Positions 22,794 to 31,970 are shown, counted from the stretch's first letter. The stretch: DNA of 64,000 nt from Persicimonas caeni (GCF_006517175.1 NZ_CP041186.1:6103074-6167073); one strand, 5' to 3'. Translations and numbers: made by a program. Notes: generated by a model not told the origin, from the letters alone.

Positions 22794-24470
22794 CTCGTAC
22801 CAAAACTCGTTGTCGCGCTGCTCGCCTTCCGGGCCGCGTTCGACTTCGCTGCGGCGAAGCTCGACGCGTCGGATCTTGCCGGAGACGGTCTTGGGCAGCT
22901 CGAGAAACTCGATGCGACGAATACGTTTGTAGCCGGAGAGGTCCTCGCGGATCATCGCGAAGATGCTGCGGGCGACCTCCTCGCCCGGCTCGTAGCCCTC
23001 TTTGAGGGTCAAAAAGGCCTTGGGGATTTCGCCGCGGGTGGCGTGCGGGCTGGGGACGACGGCGGCCTCGGCGACCGCCTCGTGGCGGATGATGAAGCTC
23101 TCGAGCTCGAAGGGGCTGATGCGGTAGCCCGAGCTCTTGAACACGTCGTCGGCGCGGCCCACGTAGGTGATATAGCCGTCTTCGTCGCGCTCGGCCACGT
23201 CGCCCGTCAGGTAGAACTCTCCTCCGACCTTCTCGCGACTGCTGGTTTCATCGCCGTAATAGCCGGCCATCAAACCCACCGGGGCGGGGTCGAGGCGAAT
23301 GGCGATCTGGCCCTCGCCGGGGCCGTCGATGGGCTCGTCGTCGGCGTCGAGCAGCACGATATCGTAGCCGGGGAGGGGGCGGCCCATCGAACCCTCTTTG
23401 ATGGGCTGGTCGGGCGTGTTGGCGATCTGGGCGGTCGTCTCGGTCTGCCCGTACCCGTCGCGAGGGCGCAAGCCCCAGGCCTCGTCGATCTTGTCGATCA
23501 CCTTGGGGTTGAGCGGCTCGCCGGCACTGACGATCTCGCGCAGGCTGACGTCGTAGCCGCCCAAGTCATGCTGGATGAACAGCCTCCAGACGGTCGGCGG
23601 CGCGCAGATCGAGGTGACCTTGCAGTCGGCGATGGTCTGCAGCGCCCAGTCGGCGTCGAAGCGATCGTAGTTGAGGTAGACCACCGTGGCGCCGGCGATC
23701 CAGGGGGCAAAGAAGCTGCTCCACGCATGCTTGGCCCACCCCGCCGAGCTGATATTGAGGTGATTGTCGCCGGGCTGTAGCCCCAGCCAGTACATCGTCG
23801 ACAGGTGCCCGACCGGATAGCTCTGGTGGGTGTGCATCACCAGCTTGGGCGCGGCGGTGGTCCCGGAGGTGAAGTAGAGCAACAGTGGAGAGTCGGCCGG
23901 CGTGTCGGCGTCGGGGCTGAAGGAGGCGTCGGCTCGGGTCGACCCTTCGAAGCGCTGCCATCCGTCGACCTCACCTCCCACGCTGATGCGGGTCTGCTCG
24001 TCGAGCAACTCCTCGAATTTTTCGGTCTCCTCGTGCCAGACGATGACGTGGCTCACCTCGCCGCGCTCGAGGCGGTCGGCGAGGTCGTCGTCGGTCAGCA
24101 AGACCGTCGCCGGAATGGTCACCGCGCCGAGCTTCATCAGTCCGAGCATCGCCTCCCAGAGCGGCACCACGTTGGGCAGCATCAGCAGCACGCGATCACC
24201 GCGCTCGATGCCCTGATCGGCCAAAAAATTCGCCACCTGATTCGAGCGGCGGCGCATCTCGTCGAAGGTGACTTTGTGCTGCGTGCCGTCGTCGTCAATT
24301 CCCAAGAGCGCGAGCTCATCGTTGCCTTCGGCCATGGGGTCGAACCAATCGAGCGCCCAGTTGAAGGTGTCGAGTCGGGGCCACTCGAACTCGGCACGGG
24401 CGGTGTCGTAGTCCGTGCGCTGGTCGAGGAGAAGTTGGCGGGCGCGAGCGAACGAGTGGTCTTCTTGCAT
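22779..24470 (-). CDS. AMP-dependent acyl-CoA synthetase (ANL superfamily)
   Basis: Acyl-CoA ligase of 563 residues, the full family length. It activates a carboxylic acid to acyl-adenylate and then to the CoA thioester in the cytoplasm. Visible motifs: P-loop LLYFTSGTTAAPKLVMHTH (about 208-226), DGYGQTETT (A5 region), YLTGDVAERDEDGYITYVGR with the hinge Asp, and the catalytic Lys region PKTVSGKIRRVELR near the C-terminus. Overall it resembles the medium-chain ACSM/benzoate-CoA ligase-like group more than acetyl-CoA synthetase; the substrate is not certain. It is 94 bp downstream of the LpoB-like gene on the same strand. The SDR downstream is also on this strand, but a repetitive 170-bp gap separates them. 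Confidence 0.9.
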   Translation of the reverse strand: MQEDHSFARARQLLLDQRTDYDTARAEFEWPRLDTFNWALDWFDPMAEGNDELALLGIDDDGTQHKVTFDEMRRRSNQVANFLADQGIERGDRVLLMLPNVVPLWEAMLGLMKLGAVTIPATVLLTDDDLADRLERGEVSHVIVWHEETEKFEELLDEQTRISVGGEVDGWQRFEGSTRADASFSPDADTPADSPLLLYFTSGTTAAPKLVMHTHQSYPVGHLSTMYWLGLQPGDNHLNISSAGWAKHAWSSFFAPWIAGATVVYLNYDRFDADWALQTIADCKVTSICAPPTVWRLFIQHDLGGYDVSLREIVSAGEPLNPKVIDKIDEAWGLRPRDGYGQTETTAQIANTPDQPIKEGSMGRPLPGYDIVLLDADDEPIDGPGEGQIAIRLDPAPVGLMAGYYGDETSSREKVGGEFYLTGDVAERDEDGYITYVGRADDVFKSSGYRISPFELESFIIRHEAVAEAAVVPSPHATRGEIPKAFLTLKEGYEPGEEVARSIFAMIREDLSGYKRIRRIEFLELPKTVSGKIRRVELRRSEVERGPEGEQRDNEFWYEQFRD

Positions 24471-24564
24471 GCGTACGTACTCCTGTCGTCACGGCGGGAA
24501 GCATCTTCTTGTGGCGCACAAGCTACCCACGAAGGCGCGCGCGACAAGGGAGTACGCGGTCGCA

Positions 24565-25257
24565 TCAGTTCGGCTTCGTCACTGTGGTGGTCGTCTCGTG
24601 GACGATCGCTTTGGTGTCGACGTCGAGCACATACATCTGCACGGTGTAGGTGACGCGGCGGGTCGGCGGCTCGGGCTTGGCGTCCGAGGAGACTCTCCCA
24701 GTGACGACGTAGTCGGCCTTGGCTTGCTTTCCAAACAGGGCGAGCGCGTCGAGCTCGGAGTCGGGCTCTTGCTGGAAGGCAACAGCGACGAGCTCGGAGG
24801 CGTTTTCGGGGCTGATGACACCGGACTCCGGTCGATTGACCAGCTGCGTCTCGAGCTTCATCACGATGGCATCGATCGACGCACCCACCGGAGCGTCAGT
24901 TTCGTTGGCGAAGGGAGCAAAGATGAGCAGGGGCCTGTTGCCGCTGTCGGTCTGCTGGGCCCATGTGGAGGCAAGTTCGGAGGACTCGTATTGCTCCAAC
25001 AAAGTTTGGTTCAGTCGATCGAGGTCCTGACGGTCGAGCAGGAGCTCTTTGGCGCTGACCTCGTGTCGATCGCCTCCGTCGGTATCTGTCGGGCTTGTCT
25101 GCGCATTCGCGTTGGCCTGTGGAACTCGTTCGGCTTGCGTCTCGGATTGCTGATTGGCAGCGCTCGAGTCGGACGCGCATCCCGCGAGGTGCCCGATGGC
25201 CATGGCCGCGAGCGTTAAGACGACGACAGAGCGAGTGAACGGCGAGCGAACGGTCAT
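24565..25257 (-). CDS. LpoB-like lipoprotein (penicillin-binding protein activator family)
   Basis: Outer-membrane lipoprotein of 230 residues. Signal sequence with lipobox HLAGC (Cys27), a disordered linker of about 40 residues (NQQSETQAERVPQANANAQT), then an LpoB-type domain: RPLLIFAPFANETDAPVGA, DAIVMKLETQLVNRP, ADYVVTGRVSSDA and TYTVQMYVLDVDTKAIV. In gammaproteobacteria LpoB reaches through the peptidoglycan to activate PBP1b; that role here is a family-based inference. The start ATG 25257 is preceded by GAGGAG. No penicillin-binding protein gene is in the window. Confidence 0.85.
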   Translation of the reverse strand: MTVRSPFTRSVVVLTLAAMAIGHLAGCASDSSAANQQSETQAERVPQANANAQTSPTDTDGGDRHEVSAKELLLDRQDLDRLNQTLLEQYESSELASTWAQQTDSGNRPLLIFAPFANETDAPVGASIDAIVMKLETQLVNRPESGVISPENASELVAVAFQQEPDSELDALALFGKQAKADYVVTGRVSSDAKPEPPTRRVTYTVQMYVLDVDTKAIVHETTTTVTKPN

Positions 25258-25350
25258 GAGAAGACTCCTCGGAAAGTCAGTATTGGCAAAGCGGGTCGAG
25301 CGCGGATTGTATAGCGCGTCTGATGCGATGCCAACGCGACGTTCGAGAAA

Positions 25351-26094
25351 TCAAGAGCGCGGCTCGGCGATGCGCAGCGCGACGACCTGAACGAGCAGCC
25401 AGGCCAGGCCGATCACCCAGGCGGCCAACACGTCGGTGGGCCAGTGGGCGGCGGTGGCCACGCGGCCCCAGGAGACCGAGCCGGCGAGTGCGATCCACAC
25501 GAGGATGGCGACGAGTTTTTCGCCGGGACGGTCGCTGACTCTCCACCACAGGTAGCTGAGGATGCCGAAGGCGAACACGGCGTGGGCGACGTGGCCCGAG
25601 GGGAAGGCGTTGAACGCTTTGGCCGTGGAGCTCGTCGCCAAAAAGGTCGGCGAGGAGCGGCTCCAGACCCACCAGCCGGCGAAGACGATGAGCTGGGTAA
25701 CCGGATAGCCAGGAAAGATGGAGAGGGCGGTGAGCGGCTTTTTTCGCCAGGCCGCCATGCCCGCAGCGAAGATCATCATCGGCCACAGCATGATCGAGTT
25801 GCCCAATACGCTCATCCACTGGGCTGCAGCAGCAGGCACGCTGTCTTCGAACCAACGCAACAGGTTCGGCTCCCAGGCAAAGTGAGTGCCGCCGGAGAGC
25901 GCTTTGACTCCGCTGGCCATGCCGCCCATCAGCACGAGGCATAGGGCAAAGCCGCCGGCAAAGACGATCAGCCAGTGCTTGGCGGCGTCCTCGGGGAGGT
26001 CGTGCCACCCCTTCAGGAAGCGGTCTTTGCAGCGGCTCAGGAACGAGGTCGCCGCCCAACGGTCATCGGTGGGGTGAGGCTGGGTGGTGGACAT
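25351..26094 (-). CDS. PAP2 family phosphatase, membrane
   Basis: Integral-membrane phosphatase of 247 residues with about six hydrophobic segments. PAP2 signatures are clear: FPSGHVAHAVF with the catalytic-region His, and GRVATAAHWPTDVLAA with Arg, His and Asp of the third motif; motif 1 is weak (WRKKPLTAL). Such enzymes dephosphorylate undecaprenyl pyrophosphate, phosphatidic acid or other lipid phosphates at the membrane. The start at ATG 26094 (MSTTQPHPTDDR) is much more likely than the long in-frame extension, which is a shadow of the upstream DUF808 gene. It shares the strand with the DUF808 and YhiN genes upstream; the gap of 101 bp leaves co-transcription open. Confidence 0.85.
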   Translation of the reverse strand: MSTTQPHPTDDRWAATSFLSRCKDRFLKGWHDLPEDAAKHWLIVFAGGFALCLVLMGGMASGVKALSGGTHFAWEPNLLRWFEDSVPAAAAQWMSVLGNSIMLWPMMIFAAGMAAWRKKPLTALSIFPGYPVTQLIVFAGWWVWSRSSPTFLATSSTAKAFNAFPSGHVAHAVFAFGILSYLWWRVSDRPGEKLVAILVWIALAGSVSWGRVATAAHWPTDVLAAWVIGLAWLLVQVVALRIAEPRS

Positions 26095-26195
26095 GGTCCG
26101 CACATCGGTTCGACGAGCTTCGACAAGGGCGAGCGTGCAGTCCCAATTGTGGGCGCGACTCACCGCCTGTCGAATCGACGCTTGCCGAAGCGGGG

Positions 26196-27152
26196 CTAGC
26201 CGAGCACGCTGTCGTAGAGCTTCTTGCCTGCGACGACCACCGCCAGAATGAGCGCGCCGGCGATGACCCCGAGCACACCGTCGAGCAGGATGGCGACGAC
26301 GCCCGAAGCCGGCCCGGTCGCGTGGGCGATGTCGTGGAAGAGGTGGTGGATCGGCTCGATGTTGTGCGAGAAGATGCCGCCGCCGACCAAAAACATCGCG
26401 ACGGTGCCCACGATGCCCAGGCCCTTCATCAGCTTGGGGGCGGCGTCGACCAGGAAATCGCCGAAGCTGCCGATGCCGCCGCCTCGCTTCGAGAGTTTGA
26501 GACCGAGGTCGTCGATTTTGACGATTCCGGCGACCAGGCCGTACACCACGAGCACGACTCCCAGGCCGACGACCGAGAGGACACCGAGTTCGACGAGGAG
26601 CTCGCTCGTCGCCTCGCTCATCCCACCGAACTGGTAGGTCTTCTCGGACAAGGGGCCTGCGATGGCGCCGAGGGCGATCACGATGATCTCGGCGGACAGG
26701 ATGAAGTCCGTTCGGATGGCTCCCTTGATCTTCTTCTCTTCGAAAGCGACCAGATCGACCTTCTGGTCGCGAAACGCCTTTCGCAGGTCTTCCTTCTCGT
26801 GCTTCTCCTCCTCGTGGTGGAACAACTTGTGGTGGACTTTGTGGAAGCCCTCGTAACACAAGAAGGCACCGCCGAGCATCAACAGCGGCACGATCGCCCA
26901 CGGCAGAAATGCGCTGATGAGCAGCGCGGCCGGGATGAGGATGATCTTGTTGAGCGTCGCGCCTTTGGCCACCGCCCAGATCACCGGCCACTCGCGCTCG
27001 GCGGCAAACCCGGTGACCTGCTCGGCGTTGACGGCGAGGTCATCTCCCACGAGGCCCGCCGTCTTCTTGGCGGCGACCTTGGTCATGACGGAGACGTCAT
27101 CGAGGAGAGTGGCGATATCGTCGATGAGTGCGAGTAAGCTTGTGCCGGCCAT
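26196..27152 (-). CDS. DUF808 family (YedI-like) inner-membrane protein
   Basis: 318-residue multi-pass membrane protein matching the DUF808/YedI family nearly end to end: MAGTSLLALIDDIATLLDDV at the N-terminus, then the conserved KKTAGLVGDDLAVNA and LLMLGGAFLCYEGFHKV, plus the charged loop HHEEEKHEKEDLRKAF. Hydrophobic segments lie at about residues 65-105, 150-175, 185-215, 235-255 and 280-310. The function of the family is unknown. The DUF808 hallmark segment 'AAKKTAG..GDDLA' is intact. It lies on the same strand between the YhiN flavoprotein gene and the PAP2 gene. Confidence 0.92.
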   Translation of the reverse strand: MAGTSLLALIDDIATLLDDVSVMTKVAAKKTAGLVGDDLAVNAEQVTGFAAEREWPVIWAVAKGATLNKIILIPAALLISAFLPWAIVPLLMLGGAFLCYEGFHKVHHKLFHHEEEKHEKEDLRKAFRDQKVDLVAFEEKKIKGAIRTDFILSAEIIVIALGAIAGPLSEKTYQFGGMSEATSELLVELGVLSVVGLGVVLVVYGLVAGIVKIDDLGLKLSKRGGGIGSFGDFLVDAAPKLMKGLGIVGTVAMFLVGGGIFSHNIEPIHHLFHDIAHATGPASGVVAILLDGVLGVIAGALILAVVVAGKKLYDSVLG

Positions 27153-27274
27153 GCTGCGGTCCGTTGGGTCTCAGTTGGTGAACCAGTTTCTTCGTCGGTG
27201 GGCTTTTTTATAACGGAGTGGGCCGCGACGCAAAGAGCGGGCGACGAAAAGTCGGATCACCCCGGAAAGTCGGA

Positions 27275-28507
27275 TTAGCCAGCTGCTTCGGCCATGGCTT
27301 GGCCGGCGAGGTGGCCCGTGGTCCAGGCGTTTTGGAAATTAAATCCCCCGGTGACCCCGTCGATGTCGAGCAACTCGCCGGCGAAGTAGACGCCCGGAGT
27401 GATGCGACTCTCCATGGTGCGCATGTCGACCTCGTCGGTGGGGACGCCTCCGCAGGTGACGAACTCGTCTTTGTTGGTGCTCTTGCCGGTCACGGAGAAC
27501 TCGGCGCGGGTCAGGTGGCGGCCCAGCGCGCGGCTCTTCTTTTTGGACAACTCGGCCCAGCGGCGCTCGGGATCGATCTCGGCGGCGTCGACCAGCCGCT
27601 CCCAGAGTCGCTTGGGCAGCTGGTCGAACGGCGAGCGCGAGCCGACCTGGCGCTTGCCCCAGTCGGCGCGCAGCTTGTGGAAGCGCTGCTCACAGTCGAC
27701 GCCGGGGAGCCAATTGACCTGGAGATCGAAGGTGTAATCGAGCGCATGGAGCTCGCGGGCGCCCCACGCCGACAGCTTCAAGATCGCCGGTCCGCTCATG
27801 CCCCAATGCGTGACCAGCAGGGGGCCGTCGTTCGCCAACGGCTCGCCGACGACCTCGACCTCGACGTGGTCGACCGACAGGCCTTGCAGGCCCTCGATGC
27901 GCGGGTCATCGATGTGAAACGTGAACAGGGACGGCACAGGGGGGATCAACTCGTGGCCGAGGCTTCGGGCGAGGCTCGCGCCGCTCGTGGAGCGGGTGCC
28001 GCCGGTCGCCAGCAGGACGGTGCGCGTTCGGACGGTGCGTCCGTCTCGAAGCGCGAGTTCGAAGCCCTCGTCGATCGGGGTGATCGCCTCGACGCCGGCC
28101 GAGGTCCACAGCTCGACGCCGGCTCGATCGGCGGCGTCTTGAAGGCAGTCGATGACGGTTTGGGAGTCGTCGGTCGTCGGGAACATGCGCCCGTCGGCCT
28201 CGGTCTTGAGCTCGACGCCGCGCGCGGTGAACCAGCGCACCGTCTCGCGCACGCCAAAGCGGTGCAGCGGGCCGATGAGCGCCTTGTTGCCGCGCGGGTA
28301 GTGGGTGGCCATGCGCTTGGGGTCGAAGCAATCGTGGGTGACGTTGCAGCGCCCACCGCCCGAGATTTTCACCTTCTGGAGCACTCGCCGCGCGCGCTCG
28401 ACGATGAGCACACGAGCCCGGCGGGGCAGGGCGTTCGCACACGTGATGGCCCCGTAGAAACCGGCGGCACCGCCGCCGATGATGATTGCGTCCCAAATGT
28501 CGGTCAT
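27275..28507 (-). CDS. HI0933/YhiN family FAD-dependent flavoprotein
   Basis: Flavoprotein of 410 residues, usual for the HI0933/YhiN (BaiN-like) family. The N-terminal dinucleotide-binding motif is IIIGGGAAGFYGA (about 8-20); the family's KVKISGGGRCNVTH (about 47-60) and PRGNKALI follow. The mid part has VLLATGG and the C-terminus VYFAGELLDIDGVTGGFNFQNAW, where FAD-binding closes, then the TGHLAGQ end. Physiological substrates of this family are not settled; BaiN was linked to bile-acid chemistry in gut bacteria, but most members are housekeeping oxidoreductases of unknown role. Divergent from the SRPBCC-CheR unit, with 167 bp between starts. Confidence 0.93.
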   Translation of the reverse strand: MTDIWDAIIIGGGAAGFYGAITCANALPRRARVLIVERARRVLQKVKISGGGRCNVTHDCFDPKRMATHYPRGNKALIGPLHRFGVRETVRWFTARGVELKTEADGRMFPTTDDSQTVIDCLQDAADRAGVELWTSAGVEAITPIDEGFELALRDGRTVRTRTVLLATGGTRSTSGASLARSLGHELIPPVPSLFTFHIDDPRIEGLQGLSVDHVEVEVVGEPLANDGPLLVTHWGMSGPAILKLSAWGARELHALDYTFDLQVNWLPGVDCEQRFHKLRADWGKRQVGSRSPFDQLPKRLWERLVDAAEIDPERRWAELSKKKSRALGRHLTRAEFSVTGKSTNKDEFVTCGGVPTDEVDMRTMESRITPGVYFAGELLDIDGVTGGFNFQNAWTTGHLAGQAMAEAAG

Positions 28508-28674
28508 AGCTGTTGAATCTCTCGCTGCATGCGCACCTGCGTCAGCGTATGGCTTAGCGAATGGTGGGTCGTCGAGGCAAGCCTCGCGTTACGCCAAGGC
28601 GAGTTCTGGCGTCTAAGTTTAGCCAGTGTGGACAAAGACCCTTCCCTGTCGGTCGAAATCGGACGGAGCGAATC

Positions 28675-29199
28675 ATGGAACGATTTGTCAAAGAGACGCG
28701 CATCAACACGACCCCTGAGAAGCTGTACGAGTGGCATATGCAGCCGGGCGCCTTCGATAAACTGGTGCCGCCTTGGCAAAAGGTCGAGGTGCTCGAGCGA
28801 CCCAAAAAGCTCAAAGAGGGCGCGGTGCTGTTGATGAAGGTCTACGCCGGCCCCATCGGGGTGCGGTGGGTGGCGCGGCACCAGGACTTTGTCGAGGGGC
28901 GCCAATTCGTCGACGACCAGGTGCACGGGCCGTTCGAGTCGTGGACGCACACCCACGAGTTCCTGCCCGACGGACATGGCGGGGCCATCTTGCGCGATTC
29001 CATCGACTACGAGCTTCCGGCGGGCAAGTTGGGCGAGGTCTTCGGAAGTTGGTTTGCGCGTCGAATGCTCGAGCGCATGTTCAACTACCGCCACGAGAAG
29101 ACCGCCGCGGAACTCGAGGGAGACCAGACGTCGGCGGTCCCGCCGAATTGGAAGGACGAGTCGAGCCGCGCCCAACCGAACAGGCATAAGGATGGATGA
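28675..29199 (+). CDS. SRPBCC family (START-like) protein
   Basis: 174-residue cytoplasmic protein with the helix-grip pattern of the SRPBCC/polyketide-cyclase-like family: FVKETRINTTPEKLYEWHM at the N-terminus, VDDQVHGPFESWTHTHEF in the middle, and the long C-terminal helix LGEVFGSWFARRMLERMF. These domains bind hydrophobic ligands; similar ones are sometimes annotated as CDP-paratose epimerase-associated or 'SulA-like' domains. The start ATG 28675 (MERFVKE) fits the domain border; upstream codons in the frame are not family-like. Its stop overlaps the start of the CheR-type methyltransferase by 8 bp, showing an operon and translational coupling. Confidence 0.85.
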   Translation: MERFVKETRINTTPEKLYEWHMQPGAFDKLVPPWQKVEVLERPKKLKEGAVLLMKVYAGPIGVRWVARHQDFVEGRQFVDDQVHGPFESWTHTHEFLPDGHGGAILRDSIDYELPAGKLGEVFGSWFARRMLERMFNYRHEKTAAELEGDQTSAVPPNWKDESSRAQPNRHKDG

Positions 29200-30073
29200 C
29201 CGCGACTTTGTCTATTTCCTGCAATGGGCGCTGCCGAAGATGGGCATGCGTTGGGCGGGGTTTCGCAAGGTGCGCGGGCAGGCCAAAAAGCGCGTGAGCC
29301 GGCGCATGGCCGAGCTGGGCGTGGGGAGTCTCGACGCGTATCAGCGACACCTCGAAGAGGACGAGTCAGAGTGGGCTGTGCTCGACGAGATGTGCCACAT
29401 CACCATCTCGCGGTTCTACCGTGACCGTGGCGTGTTCGAGTTTTTGGGCGGCACGGTGCTTCCGGAGCTCGCCGAGGCGGCCAAAAGGCAGGGGAGAGGG
29501 CGGCTGCGGGCGTGGAGTGCAGGGTGTGCGTCGGGCGAGGAGCCGTACACGCTCAGCCTTGTGTGGGAGTTCGAGTTGGCGAAGCGTTTTGGGGAGCTCG
29601 AGCTGGACATCGTGGCCACCGACGCCGACGAGCACATGCTCGAGCGAGCCCGGCGGGCTTGTTATCCGGAGGGAAATTTGGCGGAGTTGCCGGAGGGTTG
29701 GCGCGAGGAGGCCTTCGAGCCGGTCGAGGGTGAGTACTGCCTGGGCGCCCGGTTTCGCGAGCGGGTTGAGCTGCGCCTCGAAGATGTGCGCGAGACGCAG
29801 CCCGACGGGCCGTTCGATGTGGTCTTGTGCCGCAATCTGGCGTTTATGTACTTCGACCACGACACGCAGATGGCGGTGCTCGACGCGATCGGCGAGCGCC
29901 TGGTGCCGCGGGGTGCGCTGGTCGTGGGCGCCCACGACACGCTCCCTGAGGGCTACAACATGGTCCCTGAGAGCCGCGACATGGTCCCTGAGTGCCACGA
30001 CACGGTCTCTGAGAGCCGTCGGTCGTTCGAGCCTTGGAACGAGGGCCGTCGCGTTTTTCGGCTTACCTCATGA
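29192..30073 (+). CDS. CheR-type methyltransferase with repeat insertion
   Basis: SAM-dependent methyltransferase of 293 residues resembling the chemotaxis methyltransferase CheR. Features: helical N-terminal domain; CHITISRFYRDRGVFEFL; SAM-binding WSAGCASGEEPYTLSLVWEF (about 110-129); VATDADEHMLERA; and DVVLCRNLAFMYFD. CheR methylates receptor glutamates, but no chemotaxis genes are nearby, and it is coupled to an SRPBCC gene instead, so its substrate may differ. Near the C-terminus three 7-residue units (MVPESRD, MVPECHD, TVSESRR; DNA 29960-30022) interrupt the usual end. Their DNA matches an intergenic repeat at 34762. The reading frame is kept, and the C-terminal PWNEGRRVFRL after the insert is normal. 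The last 6 bp overlap a convergent lipoprotein gene. Confidence 0.87.
   Translation: MDDRDFVYFLQWALPKMGMRWAGFRKVRGQAKKRVSRRMAELGVGSLDAYQRHLEEDESEWAVLDEMCHITISRFYRDRGVFEFLGGTVLPELAEAAKRQGRGRLRAWSAGCASGEEPYTLSLVWEFELAKRFGELELDIVATDADEHMLERARRACYPEGNLAELPEGWREEAFEPVEGEYCLGARFRERVELRLEDVRETQPDGPFDVVLCRNLAFMYFDHDTQMAVLDAIGERLVPRGALVVGAHDTLPEGYNMVPESRDMVPECHDTVSESRRSFEPWNEGRRVFRLTS
29960..30022 (+). repeat. Three in-frame 21-bp repeats inside the CheR-like gene
   Basis: Units 29960-29980, 29981-30001 and 30002-30022 share ATGGTCCCTGAG or ACGGTCTCTGAG. The 15-mer ACATGGTCCCTGAGA at 29959-29973 recurs exactly at 34762-34776 in a non-coding repeat cluster, so the units look like captured intergenic repeats, not a product of coding evolution. 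Confidence 0.75.
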
Positions 30074-30700
30074 ATCGCAGTCCTGGCGCTCGTCGGCGAT
30101 CTGGAAGCGGACGGGCTTTTCGGTCGCGGGGATCGACTTGGCGTCGATGATCGGTCGAAGATCTTTGGTCACCGGGCAGCCTGCGCCGGGTCCCGTCAGC
30201 TTGACACCCACGATTATTTCGGCGTGCGTCTCGATGACCGAGGCGATGACGATCTTGCGAAGGCTGCTGCCGGCACCTTCGATGGCGAGCAGCACGTCCT
30301 TTTGGGCGAAATCGACGTTCGGCGTGACCAGCTTCTCAGGGAACATGTTGGCCGACGGAATGTAGTACATGCCCGGCTCGGGCAGGTCGGTGGCCATGGC
30401 GCCCTCGATGGCGACGTCCTCTAGCGGGAGTTCGCGGCCTTGGGTGAGCGCGAGGGTGTCCTCGTAGGTGTCGGGCAGCGGCTCGTAGATGCGAGCGCGC
30501 GCCGAGGCCTGGCTCGAGGGTGCCTCGGTAGCGGTATCAGGGACCTTTTCTGACGGTTCTTGTTCCGATGTTTTTGGGGTCATATCTTGGCTCGTTTCGG
30601 CCGTTTGGGCCGGCGCTTCGTCGGGGGCGGCCGACGGGCCGGCGCAGGCGATGAGCGGGATAAAGCTGGCGAGCAGAAGAAGTTTGATGGGAGACGGCAT
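30068..30700 (-). CDS. Lipoprotein of unknown function
   Basis: 210-residue lipoprotein from ATG 30700 with lipobox LIAC (Cys near residue 19). After a disordered linker rich in Ser, Pro, Glu and Thr (to about residue 70) comes a compact domain of about 140 residues containing ARARIYEPLPDTYEDTLALT, VLLAIEGAGSSLRKIV and HAEIIVGVKLTGPGAGCPVT. It has no recognisable family. Two Cys (in GAGCPVT and the terminal DCDS) could form a disulphide. ATG 30742 is a longer alternative start but would put 14 polar residues before the signal sequence. Its 3' end overlaps the convergent CheR-like gene by 6 bp. Confidence 0.78.
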   Translation of the reverse strand: MPSPIKLLLLASFIPLIACAGPSAAPDEAPAQTAETSQDMTPKTSEQEPSEKVPDTATEAPSSQASARARIYEPLPDTYEDTLALTQGRELPLEDVAIEGAMATDLPEPGMYYIPSANMFPEKLVTPNVDFAQKDVLLAIEGAGSSLRKIVIASVIETHAEIIVGVKLTGPGAGCPVTKDLRPIIDAKSIPATEKPVRFQIADERQDCDS

Positions 30701-30785
30701 GGCGTTGCTCGGGTCTGAAGTGTCTGAGTCGACAGGCGTCACAGGATCGGACGTGCTGCCGGGGAAAAAATTCGTTGCATGGTCG

Positions 30786-31859
30786 TCACAGGAGGCCGGC
30801 GGCGCACTGATCGAGCAGCTCGTCGAGACGGTCGAAGGTCTGCTGATTGTCCTGTCGCTCGTAGTTGGCCAGAGCAGCCCGGTAGTCGGGCAGCTTGCCG
30901 AGAAAGTGCTCGATGGCGGCCGCGTCGAGTTCCTCGTAGTAGGTGCCGTAGCCGAGCTTGTCGAGGTAGCGCGCGTTCATGAGTTGCTCGAATTGGCTGC
31001 GCACCGGGGTCGCCAGGTACGGCTTGCCCAGGTGCACGGCCTCCCCCACCAGCGTAAAGCCTGCCGAGGCGATGACACCGCGGCAGCTGGCCAGATCTTC
31101 GACAAATTGGGTGTCACTGAAGGGGCGATAGGTGAGATTGCCCTCGACCTGGTCCTCGGTGATGTCGCGGCGAAGGCCGTAGATGTAGACGGGCACGTCG
31201 AGCTGCTCGAGCATCGCCGGCAGGGTCTGAAAGGTCTCTGAGGTCTGATAGACCAGCAGATGATCGCCGTCGGACGGCTCGGCTTCGACGATCGAAGGGC
31301 GCAGGATCGGGGGCACGAGCGTGGTGCGTTCTTTTCGCAGGGGCGGATGGAAAAAGGTGGTGATGAGGTAGTGGGCAGCGCGCGGGGTGCGAGCCTTGAC
31401 GACGGACTTGGCTAGCTGGAAGTCGTCTTCGAGCCCGGCAATGATGTCGTCGTCGTGCTCGCAGCGGTTGATGATCTGGATATTATCGAGGCAAATCACG
31501 GGCACGCTGTACATCTTGCCGAACGCCCAGCTCCAGGTCTCGAAGTCGCTGATGACGGCGTCGGGGGAGAACTTCGCTTCGACCTCGAAGAAGCGGCGCA
31601 CGTTGTCTGGGAAGCCCGACAAGGCCCCTTTGAGGTTGTGGCGAGCGGTGAGCCGCTTCTTGACCTCGTTGTCCTGCATGACCATCGAGAGGCCCCAGAT
31701 CTCGCTGATGTCGCCGAAGCGCTCGCGCAGGTAATCGACCGCGCGGCCGGAGGCGACCAGGTGGACCTCGTGGCCGTCGGCCCGAAGCTTTTCGACCACG
31801 ACCGAACTGCGAATGGCGTGGCCCATGCCATCGCCGACGACGCCGTACAAAATCTTCAA
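30786..31859 (-). CDS. GT-B fold glycosyltransferase
   Basis: Glycosyltransferase of 357 residues with the GT-B layout of the MGT/MurG-like group (archaeal MJ1255 and related bacterial proteins). The N-terminal MKILYGVVGDGMGHAIRSS holds the first Gly-rich loop with His13-region acceptor base; the mid part has DAVISDFETWSW; the C-terminal donor site is marked by RGVIASAGFTLVGEAVHLGK (about 270-289) and PVRSQFEQLMNARYL. No membrane segment. The sugar donor and acceptor are unknown; envelope glycolipid or polysaccharide synthesis is likely. It stands alone on the minus strand, divergent from the transposase gene. Confidence 0.85.
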   Translation of the reverse strand: MKILYGVVGDGMGHAIRSSVVVEKLRADGHEVHLVASGRAVDYLRERFGDISEIWGLSMVMQDNEVKKRLTARHNLKGALSGFPDNVRRFFEVEAKFSPDAVISDFETWSWAFGKMYSVPVICLDNIQIINRCEHDDDIIAGLEDDFQLAKSVVKARTPRAAHYLITTFFHPPLRKERTTLVPPILRPSIVEAEPSDGDHLLVYQTSETFQTLPAMLEQLDVPVYIYGLRRDITEDQVEGNLTYRPFSDTQFVEDLASCRGVIASAGFTLVGEAVHLGKPYLATPVRSQFEQLMNARYLDKLGYGTYYEELDAAAIEHFLGKLPDYRAALANYERQDNQQTFDRLDELLDQCAAGLL

Positions 31860-31970
31860 AACAACCTCACGTGTAGAACTGTCGAGCGCAGTGTTTCAGA
31901 CGACGGCGACGCTGAAAAGTCCATCCTTACAAAACAGAAATCACCCCCCGATCTCAACCCACCCAAAACA

